From assembly GCA_946186375.1 (NCBI GenBank), contig CAMHMZ010000003.1, positions 86,905 through 150,904 on the forward strand: a stretch of 64,000 nt of DNA. Direction: 5' to 3'. Under the pieces are notes generated by a model, which saw nothing but the letters and a program-made list of their open reading frames with translations, made no database searches and had not been told where the DNA came from. This DNA is from an uncultured Clostridia bacterium. Lineage in GTDB: Bacteria; Bacillota; Clostridia; Oscillospirales; Oscillospiraceae. This document shows, in pieces, positions 27,567-36,193 of this stretch; positions within the stretch are counted from its first letter, which is position 1; every line of letters begins with the position of its first letter. The translations under genes were made by a program, and so were the position numbers.

Positions 27567-28728
27567 CGTCGCTTCCCTCCTCCGTCGGCAGCTCACAGAT
27601 CATCAGAAAGTCGCCGCTGTCGCGGCCGCTGAGATACGGGCGGTTGTACACCTCGCCGTCAAAGCTCATCACCGAGGAGCGGCCGCCGTCCATGTTGTAG
27701 GCCGCCTTGCAGCCGAGATCGGCGAAGAGCTGCGCGAAGCGGTCGATCTCCAGGCCGCGGGAATAGCCGTTCTGCCGCCCGTCGACGAGGATGAAGCAAT
27801 AGTGTCCGGGCTCAAAATAGCCGAAGCCGCTGCGCGGGTTCTCCCAGGAGATCTCGGCGCTGGTGTTGTACTGCGTGAGGGGCTGTCCCTCGGCGTCGAG
27901 GAGCGCCGGGCCGAATTTCCAGACCTGATAGGGCGCGCGGGCGATGATGTCCTCGGCGCTGTACTCGGTCGGGCCGTAGGTCTCCACCGTGCCGTCGTAA
28001 TACATGACGCAGATGTCGTTTGTCGTCTGCTCGGAGAGATAGAGCTCGCCGTTTCGCACGAGAAGGCCGGTGTACTGCGCGTCGGCGTAGTCGCCGTTCA
28101 TGCAGAGGATCGCGTCGTGGCGCTTTGCGGCCGAGACGACGCTCTCCGCCGCCCAGTTGCGGTAGCTGTCCCCGGCGAAGGCGGTCTTGAAGTTTTCAAG
28201 ATGGGCCACGTGGATATCCGCCACAAAATAGGTCGTGGGGATCTTGTCGTCGTTCGTGACCTTCGTCAGCTGGATCGAGATATCGGGGCTGCGGTAATAG
28301 TCCTCGCCCTTTTCGACCGTCTCGCTGAAGTATTCGGCAAACTTCGTCTTCCAGTCCATCGGGTCGGGCGTGGGCTCCGGCGTGGGTTCGGCCGTGGGCT
28401 CGGCCGTCGTCTCCGGATCCGGATCCGGCATCGTGCCGGGCGTCGTTTCCGGCGACTGCGCCTGCGAGGGCGTCGGCGTCACAAGGCTGACCGGCGCGGG
28501 CGCAGAGCGGTGCGAGGCGCTGATGCGCGGGAGCACATGGTGGAAAAAGGCGAAGACAAGGAGGATCAGCCCCAAAAGCAGCAGATCCCGCAGCACGAGG
28601 CGCAGCACCCCGCCCGCTCCGCCGCGCCGACGCCGCCTCGGGCGATAGCCCTGCGGCCGCCGGACGGTCTGGGGCGTCCGGTGCGCGTTCTGCGCCCTTC
28701 CCGAGGGCGCCACATGTCTGCCTTCCAT
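27550..28728 (-). CDS. Phosphodiester glycosidase (NAGPA-like) family, membrane anchored
   Basis: TM anchor, Pro/Glu/Thr linker, C-terminal AAYNMDGGRSSVMSFDG...NRP motif. Confidence 0.8.
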   Translation of the reverse strand: MEGRHVAPSGRAQNAHRTPQTVRRPQGYRPRRRRRGGAGGVLRLVLRDLLLLGLILLVFAFFHHVLPRISASHRSAPAPVSLVTPTPSQAQSPETTPGTMPDPDPETTAEPTAEPTPEPTPDPMDWKTKFAEYFSETVEKGEDYYRSPDISIQLTKVTNDDKIPTTYFVADIHVAHLENFKTAFAGDSYRNWAAESVVSAAKRHDAILCMNGDYADAQYTGLLVRNGELYLSEQTTNDICVMYYDGTVETYGPTEYSAEDIIARAPYQVWKFGPALLDAEGQPLTQYNTSAEISWENPRSGFGYFEPGHYCFILVDGRQNGYSRGLEIDRFAQLFADLGCKAAYNMDGGRSSVMSFDGEVYNRPYLSGRDSGDFLMICELPTEEGSDDAQDP

Positions 28729-28895
28729 CGCTTCACCTGCTTTTGATCAGTTTCGCCGCCCATTATAGTCCATTCCGTTTTTTCTGTCAATCGCGGCTCT
28801 TCGTCCGCGCAAAGATCGGAACGCTCGCTTGACAGCCGCGGCCCGCAACTTTTATAATGATCATAAGGTTCATCAAGTTCTTCCGGGAGGCGCCT

Positions 28896-29582
28896 ATGAA
28901 ACGCTCTGAGATCAACCGCGCGCTGCGCGAGCTGGAGGAGATGTGCAGCACCCAGCGCTGCTATCTGCCGCCCTTCTGCCATTTCAGCCCCGAGGAGTGG
29001 GGCAGGCTCGGCCATGAGTACGATGAGGTGCGCGACTGTATGCTGGGCTGGGATATCACCGACTACGGGCTGGGCGACTTCGACCGGGTCGGCATGTCGC
29101 TCATCACCATCCGCAACGGCTGCCGGGCCATGCCGGACAAATACCCCAAGGTCTACGCGGAGAAGCTTCTGTATCTGAAGGAAGGGCAGTATAGTCCCAA
29201 CCACTTCCACTGGTACAAGACCGAGGATATCATCAACCGCGGCGGCGGCAACGTCCTCATCCGGGTCTATAACAGTTTGCCGGACGAGGAGATCGATCGC
29301 GATTCGCCCGTCACCGTGCAGACCGACGGCCGTGCTTACACCGTCCCGGCGGGCACGCAGATCCGTCTGACGCCCGGAGAGAGCATCCACATCCGGCAGC
29401 GTCTGTACCACGATTTCAGCGTGGAGCCCGGCACCGGCCCGGTGCTGCTGGGCGAGGTGAGCCAGTGCAACGACGACAAGACCGACAACCGCTTTTATCC
29501 CCCGGTCGGCCGCTTCCCGGTCATCGAGGAGGACGAGCCGCCCTACCGCCTCCTCTGCAGCGAATATCCCGCGGCGGATTAG
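28896..29582 (+). CDS. D-lyxose/D-mannose isomerase-like cupin protein
   Basis: KLLYLKEGQYSPNHFHWYKTEDIINRGGGNVLI...TPGESIHIRQRLYHDF; metal-ligand His pattern. Confidence 0.78.
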   Translation: MKRSEINRALRELEEMCSTQRCYLPPFCHFSPEEWGRLGHEYDEVRDCMLGWDITDYGLGDFDRVGMSLITIRNGCRAMPDKYPKVYAEKLLYLKEGQYSPNHFHWYKTEDIINRGGGNVLIRVYNSLPDEEIDRDSPVTVQTDGRAYTVPAGTQIRLTPGESIHIRQRLYHDFSVEPGTGPVLLGEVSQCNDDKTDNRFYPPVGRFPVIEEDEPPYRLLCSEYPAAD

Positions 29583-29864
29583 TTTTCAGTTTTCAGGAGC
29601 GTGACAAATAAGAGTTTATCGCTGAGTTTATAATGAAGCCGTAGGGGCGGCCCTAAAGGACTAGCTTCGCGTCGCTATCAGCCGCCCGCGGACACGGTAC
29701 TGGTTTGACGGGCGGCTGATAGCCGCCCCTACGACGTCATCCTGAGCGAGCGAAGCGAGTCGAAGGATCTTAAGATTCTTCGTCGCTGGCGCTCCTCAGA
29801 ATGACAGCGCTAAACTCTAATTTGCCGTTCTCCTGAAAACTAAAAACTTAAAACTAAAAACTTT
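29583..29864. repeat. Modular intergenic repeat cluster R6
   Basis: TTTTCAG units; 97-bp CCGTAGGGGCGGCC...GCCGCCCCTACGAC module (29639-29735); CATCCTGAGCGAGCGAAGCGAGTCGAAGGATC; CTAAACTCTAATTTGCCGTTCTCCTGAAAACTAAAAAC. Confidence 0.85.
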
Positions 29865-29865
29865 C

Positions 29866-30468
29866 TCATTCCGCCTTCGCCTGCGCGATCGCGCGCACCG
29901 CGGCGGCGACGCCGTGCGTCAGCTCCTGCGCGCTCAGGCCGAAGGCGCCGGGCTTTTCCGCCGCCTGCTCGGTGAGCCAGGGCAGATGCAGAAAGCCTCC
30001 CTTCACCTCCGGGAACCACTCCAGCAGCGCGTACATCACCGCGTTGCAGACGAAGGTCCCCGCCGTGTTGGAGATCTCCGCGGGCAGCCCCGCCTCCCGG
30101 ATCGCTGCGGCCATGGCCCGGATGGGCAGCGTGGCAAAATGCGCGTCCGGCCCGCCGGGCACGAGCGGCTCGTCTATCGGCTGCTGCCCGGCGTTGTCGG
30201 GGATGCGTGCGTCAGCGCAGTTGATCGCCACACGCTCCGGCGTGAGCGCCGTGCGTCCCCCGGCCTGCCCGAGACAGAGCACCGCCTCCGGCTTTTCACG
30301 CCCGACAGCTTCCTTCAGCCTGTCGGGCGCGGCGCCATAGGCCACCGGCAGCACCGCCTTCACGAGCTGTGCGCCGCCGAGCTCGTCCGGCAAAAGCCTC
30401 AGCACCGCGAGCGAGGCGTTGACTGTCTCGCCGCCGAAGGGCTCAAAGGCCGTGACCAGGATCTTCAT
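29866..30468 (-). CDS. pcp: Pyroglutamyl-peptidase I
   Basis: MKILVTAFEPFGGETVNASLAVL...SNTAGTFVCNAVMYALL. Confidence 0.93.
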   Translation of the reverse strand: MKILVTAFEPFGGETVNASLAVLRLLPDELGGAQLVKAVLPVAYGAAPDRLKEAVGREKPEAVLCLGQAGGRTALTPERVAINCADARIPDNAGQQPIDEPLVPGGPDAHFATLPIRAMAAAIREAGLPAEISNTAGTFVCNAVMYALLEWFPEVKGGFLHLPWLTEQAAEKPGAFGLSAQELTHGVAAAVRAIAQAKAE

Positions 30469-31415
30469 GCTTTTTCCTCCCCGTATTTTACCGTGATCGT
30501 GCGGAAGGCACGCGGGAGCAGGGCGATCAGATCGGACGGGGCGAGCGCGTACTCGCTCCCCTCCTCCGCTGCCAGATCCCCGGCCAGCCCGTGCAGATAC
30601 ACGGCGCGCCGCGCGGCGAGCACAGGCTCCGTCCCCTGCGCCAGCAGCGCGCAGAGCAGGCCGCTCAGCACGTCGCCCGTGCCGCCCCTGGCCAGCGCCG
30701 GGCCGCCGGTCGGGTTGACGAAGGCCTCCCCGCCGCGGCAGACGAGCGTCCCATAGCCCTTGAGGATCAGCGTGAGGCGCGGATGCGAGCGTGAAAAGTC
30801 CAGCGCGCCAGCGAGCCGCCCCTCGCCGAGCTCCCCGCCGAGGCGTCTGAACTCGCCCTCGTGCGGCGTGAGCAGAAGCTCCGCCCGGCTCTCGCTCAGC
30901 AGCGCCGGTTCCTCCGCGCAGGCGTTGAGCCCGTCGGCGTCGAGCACCAGCGGGCAGGTGCATGCGCGCAGCACCGCCTTTACGACGGCCCGCGCCCCCT
31001 CTCCCCGCCCGAGCCCCGGGCCGAGAGCGACGGCGCTCGCCTTTTCCAGAAGCGTGAGGATCGTCGGCACCGCCGCGGCCGAAAAGCCCCCGTCCTCCGC
31101 CGCCGGCAGCGGCGTCATGACGGCCCCGTCGCAGCGCGCGGCCGCGATGGGATAGATGCTCTCCGGCACGAGAAGCTGCGTCAGTCCCGCGCCGCCCCGC
31201 TCGCAGGCATTGGCCGCAAGGGACGCCGCGCCGGAATAGCCCCGCGCCCCGGCGATGAGCAGCGCGCGGCCGCAGCTGTATTTATGGCTGACGCGCGGGC
31301 GCGGCGGCAGCAGCAGATCCTCCCGCTCCGTCTCGCGCAGCCGTGCGGCGTCCTCCGGGCGGGCGGAACGATCCCCGTATCGCCGCGTATAGTCTTCGAC
31401 CGTGATGTTCTTCAT
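30465..31415 (-). CDS. nnrD: ADP-dependent NAD(P)H-hydrate dehydratase
   Basis: RALLIAGARGYSGAASLAANA; VLDADGLNA; LLTPHEGEFRRL; GGTGDVLSGLL. Confidence 0.9.
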   Translation of the reverse strand: MKNITVEDYTRRYGDRSARPEDAARLRETEREDLLLPPRPRVSHKYSCGRALLIAGARGYSGAASLAANACERGGAGLTQLLVPESIYPIAAARCDGAVMTPLPAAEDGGFSAAAVPTILTLLEKASAVALGPGLGRGEGARAVVKAVLRACTCPLVLDADGLNACAEEPALLSESRAELLLTPHEGEFRRLGGELGEGRLAGALDFSRSHPRLTLILKGYGTLVCRGGEAFVNPTGGPALARGGTGDVLSGLLCALLAQGTEPVLAARRAVYLHGLAGDLAAEEGSEYALAPSDLIALLPRAFRTITVKYGEEKA

Positions 31416-31434
31416 AGTCTCCCCTCGTCCTGTT

Positions 31435-32193
31435 TCAGTGCAAAAAGCCCAGATACTCGTCAAATACGTTGAACAGCATATCCCCGGAGCAGACCGGCAG
31501 CAGGCGGTCTGCCTTCCCGATCGGCACGAAATCAAACAGTTCCCGCGCCGCCGTCAGGACGAGCACCGGGATGATCTCATACGCCGGGCCGAAGACGGTC
31601 TCGAGGTAGGGGCTGTATTTGGCCGCCTGCAGCACCTCGTCCGGATCGACGCGGTCCTTCATCTTGAATTCCAGCGAGAAGACCCGGTTTTCCGTGATGA
31701 GCAGGACGTCCGCGTAGAGGCGCACCGTCCGCGCGCGCTTGAGGCGCAGCTCGAAGGCGAGCTCCCAGCCGAGGCACTCCTCCCCCAGCATCTCCCGCAG
31801 ATCCTCCAGAAGCCGACGGATCTGCTCCCGGCAGTCCCGGAAGGAATGCAGGAGGCCGCGCGTGTCGTTCAGACTGCGGCCGATCCGGGCACAGCCCTCC
31901 GTTAATTGCGTGAGCCAGGCCTCCTCCGACAGCAGAAGGAAGTCTCCCGCCCGGCCGTACCAGCCCGAAAATTCCTCCAGCCCGAGATGCGGCCGCTCCT
32001 GCCTCACAAGCGCGTGCCAGCGGCAGTCTCTGTCCTGCCAGCAGAGCTCCTTCAATAGCGGGGAGGCGTAGAGAATGTGGTTGACGGTCTTTTTCTCCAG
32101 CCCGGTTCTCGCCGCGATCTCACGCGCCTTGAGTCCGTCCCCGGCGGCGCAGATGGCGGCGCAGACGGCGCGCTCGGCGTCTCTCTCCGTCAT
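31435..32193 (-). CDS. Winged-helix protein with C-terminal PD-(D/E)XK nuclease-like domain
   Basis: N-terminal HTH; C-terminal VRLYADVLLITENRVFSLEFKMKDRVDPDEVLQAAKYSPYLE (D...ExK...QxxxY). Confidence 0.6.
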   Translation of the reverse strand: MTERDAERAVCAAICAAGDGLKAREIAARTGLEKKTVNHILYASPLLKELCWQDRDCRWHALVRQERPHLGLEEFSGWYGRAGDFLLLSEEAWLTQLTEGCARIGRSLNDTRGLLHSFRDCREQIRRLLEDLREMLGEECLGWELAFELRLKRARTVRLYADVLLITENRVFSLEFKMKDRVDPDEVLQAAKYSPYLETVFGPAYEIIPVLVLTAARELFDFVPIGKADRLLPVCSGDMLFNVFDEYLGFLH

Positions 32194-32492
32194 GAGGCGT
32201 CCTCCCTGTTCGTCAGCCGGACGGGCTGACCGTTATAGCGTTCCGGTTCCATGCTTTTCCATCCTCCTCGCCTTTGAAAAGCATTATATCACAGCTTCCC
32301 GCCATATTCGAGCCAAGAACGAAAAAAGAAAAGGCACAGGGCCTTTTCAAACCACGAGCAGAGGAAGGCGAGAAAAGGCCGCACAGGCATCAGCCGCCGG
32401 GAGGACATGGCTTATGCCGCTGAATCAGACACCCACACTTGCGCCGGAGGAAAGGCCGTCGCCTTTGACGGCATAAAGAAGACTGATACTAA

Positions 32493-32525
32493 GTAAACGC
32501 TGATCAATACGCTGCGGCGCTTTAC
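32493..32525. repeat. Element D: 33-bp mini-derivative of elements B/C
   Basis: GTAAACGCTGATCAATACGCTGCGGCGCTTTAC; matches one end of B/C then ends in TTTAC. Confidence 0.6.
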
Positions 32526-32686
32526 AGAAAGTCGTCCGTGGCCGCGTTGAAGCATTCGAGCTCGTCGATCCAGCCGAGCTCGTCTCTGCGCCTGCGCGCG
32601 GCTTTTTTGCGCGCCTTCTCTTTGCGCTTCTCTCCCGCCCTCGAAAGCAGCCAGAACAGCAGCGCCATGGCGATCAGGACTTCCAT
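32522..32686 (-). CDS. Short membrane-anchored basic protein (54 aa)
   Basis: MEVLIAMALLFWLLSRAGEKRKEKARKKAARRRRDELGWIDELECFNAATDDFL*; RBS AAGGAG upstream. Confidence 0.5.
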   Translation of the reverse strand: MEVLIAMALLFWLLSRAGEKRKEKARKKAARRRRDELGWIDELECFNAATDDFL

Positions 32687-32788
32687 TTTTGGTTCTCCTT
32701 TCCGGTCTTTCCCCGTTCCTTTTCTGTTCTGCTTTCATCCTATCACAGCCTCTGTCCGATAAACAGGACTGTGTGCGGCAAACCCGCA

Positions 32789-32821
32789 AAAAGCGGCAGA
32801 TCGCTCTGCCGCTTTTGCTTT
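32789..32821 (-). terminator. Rho-independent terminator
   Basis: AAAAGCGGCAGAgcgaTCTGCCGCTTTTTG on reverse strand. Confidence 0.8.
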
Positions 32822-33606
32822 TATTCGGTTTTCGCCGTGTGAAGCCTGTCGGCGAGCGCAAAGCCCCCGGTGATGAGGGCCATGTACGCGCCGAGGATGA
32901 GGCTGCTGGGCAGCAGATAGAGGTAGGGCACGGGGATGAAGCGGTGGAAGAGCTCGAGCAGGAAATTGCCCTCGGTCTCGACCGCGAAGAAGTAATTGGC
33001 CTTGGGGTGCAGCCCGCTCCAGCGCAGCAGCAGGTCGAGGAGAAAAATGCCGAAGCTGATAACGAGCGCGGCCAGCATGGTGCGCGGCAGGTCGCGAAAG
33101 CGCGGCCGGTAGAGCCCGAAGCAGACGATGGCCAGCCCTTCGATGACGATCATGAAATGCGTGCCGTAATAGCCGAGCATGCGCGGCAGCAGCAGCGAAT
33201 AGCCGTCGAAGCCGTTGCCGGGCATGCACAGCGCCATCAGCGCGCCGAGCGGCCCGAGGAAGAAGGAGAAGGCCATCAGCGGCCTGCTCTTGCGCAGCAC
33301 GGCGATGGGGATGAGGATCATGTTGATGTTGCATAGCTGCAGCGGCAGCTCGCCCCACCAGTTGAAGCCGCCCATATTCGCCGTAATAACGTTGTAATCC
33401 GCGTCGAGCGACAGATAAAACTTGTAGATAAAATACCCGATCAAATTCAGCAGACAGGCCGTGACGAGCACCGTCTGCTTTGTCCTCTCGCTTTTGCCGC
33501 GCAGCAGCAGGCTCGCGAGGATCAGCGCCGCGAGAAAGACGGCGAAGGCGATCAGGAAAATCGAGTTGAAGGGTGTGAGCACCCAGACTTCCGTGCCGTT
33601 TTGCAT
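32821..33606 (-). CDS. YwaF/TMEM164-type membrane protein (TIGR02206-like)
   Basis: Multi-TM; WWGELPLQLCNINMILIPIAVLRKSR; YYGTHFMIVIEG. Confidence 0.75.
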   Translation of the reverse strand: MQNGTEVWVLTPFNSIFLIAFAVFLAALILASLLLRGKSERTKQTVLVTACLLNLIGYFIYKFYLSLDADYNVITANMGGFNWWGELPLQLCNINMILIPIAVLRKSRPLMAFSFFLGPLGALMALCMPGNGFDGYSLLLPRMLGYYGTHFMIVIEGLAIVCFGLYRPRFRDLPRTMLAALVISFGIFLLDLLLRWSGLHPKANYFFAVETEGNFLLELFHRFIPVPYLYLLPSSLILGAYMALITGGFALADRLHTAKTE

Positions 33607-33641
33607 CGTAAGCCTCCTGTTCTCTCCCGGCGGAGCCGGGG

Positions 33642-34064
33642 TCAGTCCGTCACAGGTCCTGTTTGTGTCCGCGGGGCGTCACCGCGCCGGTTCAGCTCCT
33701 TTTCGACCTTGTTGAGCGTGTCGAAAAAGCGCTGCGTGGCGACGGCCGGGCCCATCAGCGGCAGCCCGAACACGTTCCAGTCGAACATGTGCCGAAAGGA
33801 CGTGAGCTTTCCTTCGATGCCGAGCGAGAGCGCCTTCGCCTTCAGCTCCTCGGCGATGCGCGCCATCCAGACGAGGGTGTAGATAAAAAGCGTCGGGATC
33901 CCGAGCAGATAGGCGATATGGTAGCGCTGCGTGCGGCGGCCCAGGATCGCGTCCAGCTCGTCCTGCAGCCCGCAGCGCATATAGACGAGGAAGAAAAGCC
34001 CCGCTGTAAAAAAGTCGATAAAGCCCAGCAGAAAGCCGGGTCTGTCCGTATGCTTGAATGTCAT
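33642..34064 (-). CDS. Small membrane protein (DUF4234-like)
   Basis: MTFKHTDRPGFLLGFIDFFTAGLFFLVYMRCGLQDELDAILGRR... Confidence 0.5.
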   Translation of the reverse strand: MTFKHTDRPGFLLGFIDFFTAGLFFLVYMRCGLQDELDAILGRRTQRYHIAYLLGIPTLFIYTLVWMARIAEELKAKALSLGIEGKLTSFRHMFDWNVFGLPLMGPAVATQRFFDTLNKVEKELNRRGDAPRTQTGPVTD

Positions 34065-34130
34065 GCTGTTCCCTCTCGCCTCCGCTCTGTCGAAGGTTCT
34101 GACATGAGTATAGCACAGTTTGCCGAAATA

Positions 34131-34233
34131 GTCTTCAGAATTCAGTTCTCAGTTTTCAGAAAGAGAGACGGACGTTTCGCACAAGCTCTTCGTTTTCCTC
34201 ATTCCGAATTCCGAACTCCGCATTCCGAATTCA
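34131..34233. repeat. Modular intergenic repeat cluster R7
   Basis: CAGTTCTCAGTTTTCAGAAAGAGAGACGG...CATTCCGAATTCCGAACTCCGCATTCCGAATTC. Confidence 0.75.
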
Positions 34234-34998
34234 TCACTCACTCTGTCTGCGCGCGGCGACGATCGGCTGATAGAAGCCGGTCTCCTCCGGGAAGAGCCAG
34301 TCCGCCGTCCGGCAGCCCGCGGCGAGGAGCAGCTCCGTCAGCTCCGCCCGGCGCAGCGCCCGGTATTCACAGCGAAAGCTCGAGACGCCGAGCTGACCCT
34401 CGTCCTCGATCATGTACTGCGTCAGCGCGTAGCTATCGCCCGTCCAGTCCCAGGTCTGGAAGGAGACGCGCTGTCCCCGGTCGGTCTTGTGGATGTACGG
34501 CGGGGAGTAGGGCGGCTTTGTCTTGAGAAGGCTGTCATAGTCCCGGATGCTGGCGACGAAGAGCCCGCCGGGGCGAAGCCTTTCAACGATGCTCCCGACC
34601 GCCGCGGCCAGCTCCCCTTTTGTGAGCATGTGCGGCAGGGCGTTGTCCATGGCGATCACGAAGTCGAAGTGCTCCGAAAAGGTCTCGGACAGGGCGCGAA
34701 AATCCGCGCGCTCGAAGCGCAGGGCCGCGCCGCTCTCCGCCGCGCGCCTGCGCGCCTCACGGAGGGCGCCCTCGCTGAGATCCGAGGCCGTGACCTCGTA
34801 GCCGAGCGCGGCCAGGCCGATCGCCTGCGTGCCGATGCCGCAGGCGCAGTCGAGCACGCGCGCGCCGCGGTCAAAGCCGCAGCGCTGAAAGATCCCCTCG
34901 AGGATCCGCGCCTGCTCGCGCACCGCGCCCGGCCAGTCGAGGAACAGACTGTCGTACTGCGGCGCCAGCTCGTCATAAAAGCTCTGTGTGATGTCCAT
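34234..34998 (-). CDS. Class I SAM-dependent methyltransferase
   Basis: GARVLDCACGIGTQAIGLAALGYEVTASDLS...FDFVIAMDNALPHM. Confidence 0.9.
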   Translation of the reverse strand: MDITQSFYDELAPQYDSLFLDWPGAVREQARILEGIFQRCGFDRGARVLDCACGIGTQAIGLAALGYEVTASDLSEGALREARRRAAESGAALRFERADFRALSETFSEHFDFVIAMDNALPHMLTKGELAAAVGSIVERLRPGGLFVASIRDYDSLLKTKPPYSPPYIHKTDRGQRVSFQTWDWTGDSYALTQYMIEDEGQLGVSSFRCEYRALRRAELTELLLAAGCRTADWLFPEETGFYQPIVAARRQSE

Positions 34999-35010
34999 GG
35001 CGATCCCTCT

Positions 35011-35901
35011 TCAAAACAGATCCAGCGCGCTGTCGAGATAGATCTCCTCCCGCACGCGCAGCTGATACGCGGGCTTTGTGAGGTAGTAGAGCAGAAATTC
35101 CAGCACGACGGCGCTGCCGAGGCTGCGCCCCTCGAGCTTGAACTGGGAAAAGCCCCGCGGCAGATAGACCTTTTGAATGTCCCCGACGCCGATGAAGGCG
35201 GGGTTTTGCATCGCGTCGGAGAAGCGGTAGCCCCTCCCGGCCGTCGGGGAGGCGCAGACGTGTTCGGCGTCCTCGCCGAGACTTCTGCGGCTGACGGCCT
35301 CATAACAGGCCTTCCGCTCCGGGCAGTCGAAGCGGCAGCATTCGTTGCAGAGAAATTCGAGCTTCCCCTTCAGCGTCTCCGGCAGCGCGTCCAGCCGGTC
35401 AAAGGCCTTGTTCAGCCTGAAATCCGGCACGACGAAGCGAAAGTCCTCCCGCTTGAGCTCTTCGCGCAGCTGCCCGAAGTCCGTCAGCACCTTGGTGGTG
35501 GAGGAGACAAAGTAAAACCCGGGATAGCGCTTTTTGAGATAATCAAGCAGCAGATCCGAGGCGAGGATCACGCCGTTTTGCACCGTGCCACTCTTTTCAA
35601 ACATCGCGCATAGGGCGTTGCACTTCGCGTCGCTCAGATGCTCCGTGCGCAGCAGCGAATTGCTGAAGGTGAGCCGCGCGGAGACGCCGTATTCCCGCAG
35701 CAGCTCCGCCGCGTCCTCCGCCGCGTCCTCCCCGAAGCCGACGCGGCCGCCGCCCCAGAGGCAGTCCGCGGGCGCGCCGTAGACCGAGCCGATCTCGCAC
35801 CAGTCGTAAAACCAGTCCCGGTGCGAAAAGAACAGCGGAAAAAACAGGCGGTAGAGCTCGATGAATTCAAAGAGCCCCGGAAGATGATAGATGGCTTTCA
35901 T
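35011..35901 (-). CDS. Uncharacterised Cys-cluster protein adjacent to the methyltransferase
   Basis: 297-aa ORF; GSVYGAPADCLWGGGRV; CNECCRFDCPERKACYEAV cluster. Confidence 0.6.
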   Translation of the reverse strand: MKAIYHLPGLFEFIELYRLFFPLFFSHRDWFYDWCEIGSVYGAPADCLWGGGRVGFGEDAAEDAAELLREYGVSARLTFSNSLLRTEHLSDAKCNALCAMFEKSGTVQNGVILASDLLLDYLKKRYPGFYFVSSTTKVLTDFGQLREELKREDFRFVVPDFRLNKAFDRLDALPETLKGKLEFLCNECCRFDCPERKACYEAVSRRSLGEDAEHVCASPTAGRGYRFSDAMQNPAFIGVGDIQKVYLPRGFSQFKLEGRSLGSAVVLEFLLYYLTKPAYQLRVREEIYLDSALDLF

Positions 35902-35912
35902 ACGTTTTGTTA

Positions 35913-36193
35913 GTTTTCATAAAAGAGAAAAAAGTTTTTAGTTTTCAGTTTTCAGTTTTTAGGAGAACGACAAATTGGAGTTTAGTGTCGAATTTGGAAT
36001 GAAGGAAACGAAGGACAGCGCGAGGAAATTGACGTCCACGTCGTAGGGGCGGCTATCAGCCGCCCACCAAGCCCGTACCATGTCCGCGGGCGGCTGATAG
36101 CGACGCGAAGCTAGTCCTTTAGGGCCGCCCCTACGGCATCCTTTCAAACGCAGCGCTAAACTTCCGTTTATCTCTCTGAAAACTGAAAACTGC
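35913..36193. repeat. Modular intergenic repeat cluster R8
   Basis: TTTTCAG/TTTTTAG units, GAGAACGACAAATTGGAGTTTAG, 97-bp GTCGTAGGGGCGGC...GCCGCCCCTACGG module (36040-36136), CTGAAAACTGAAAACTG. Confidence 0.85.
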
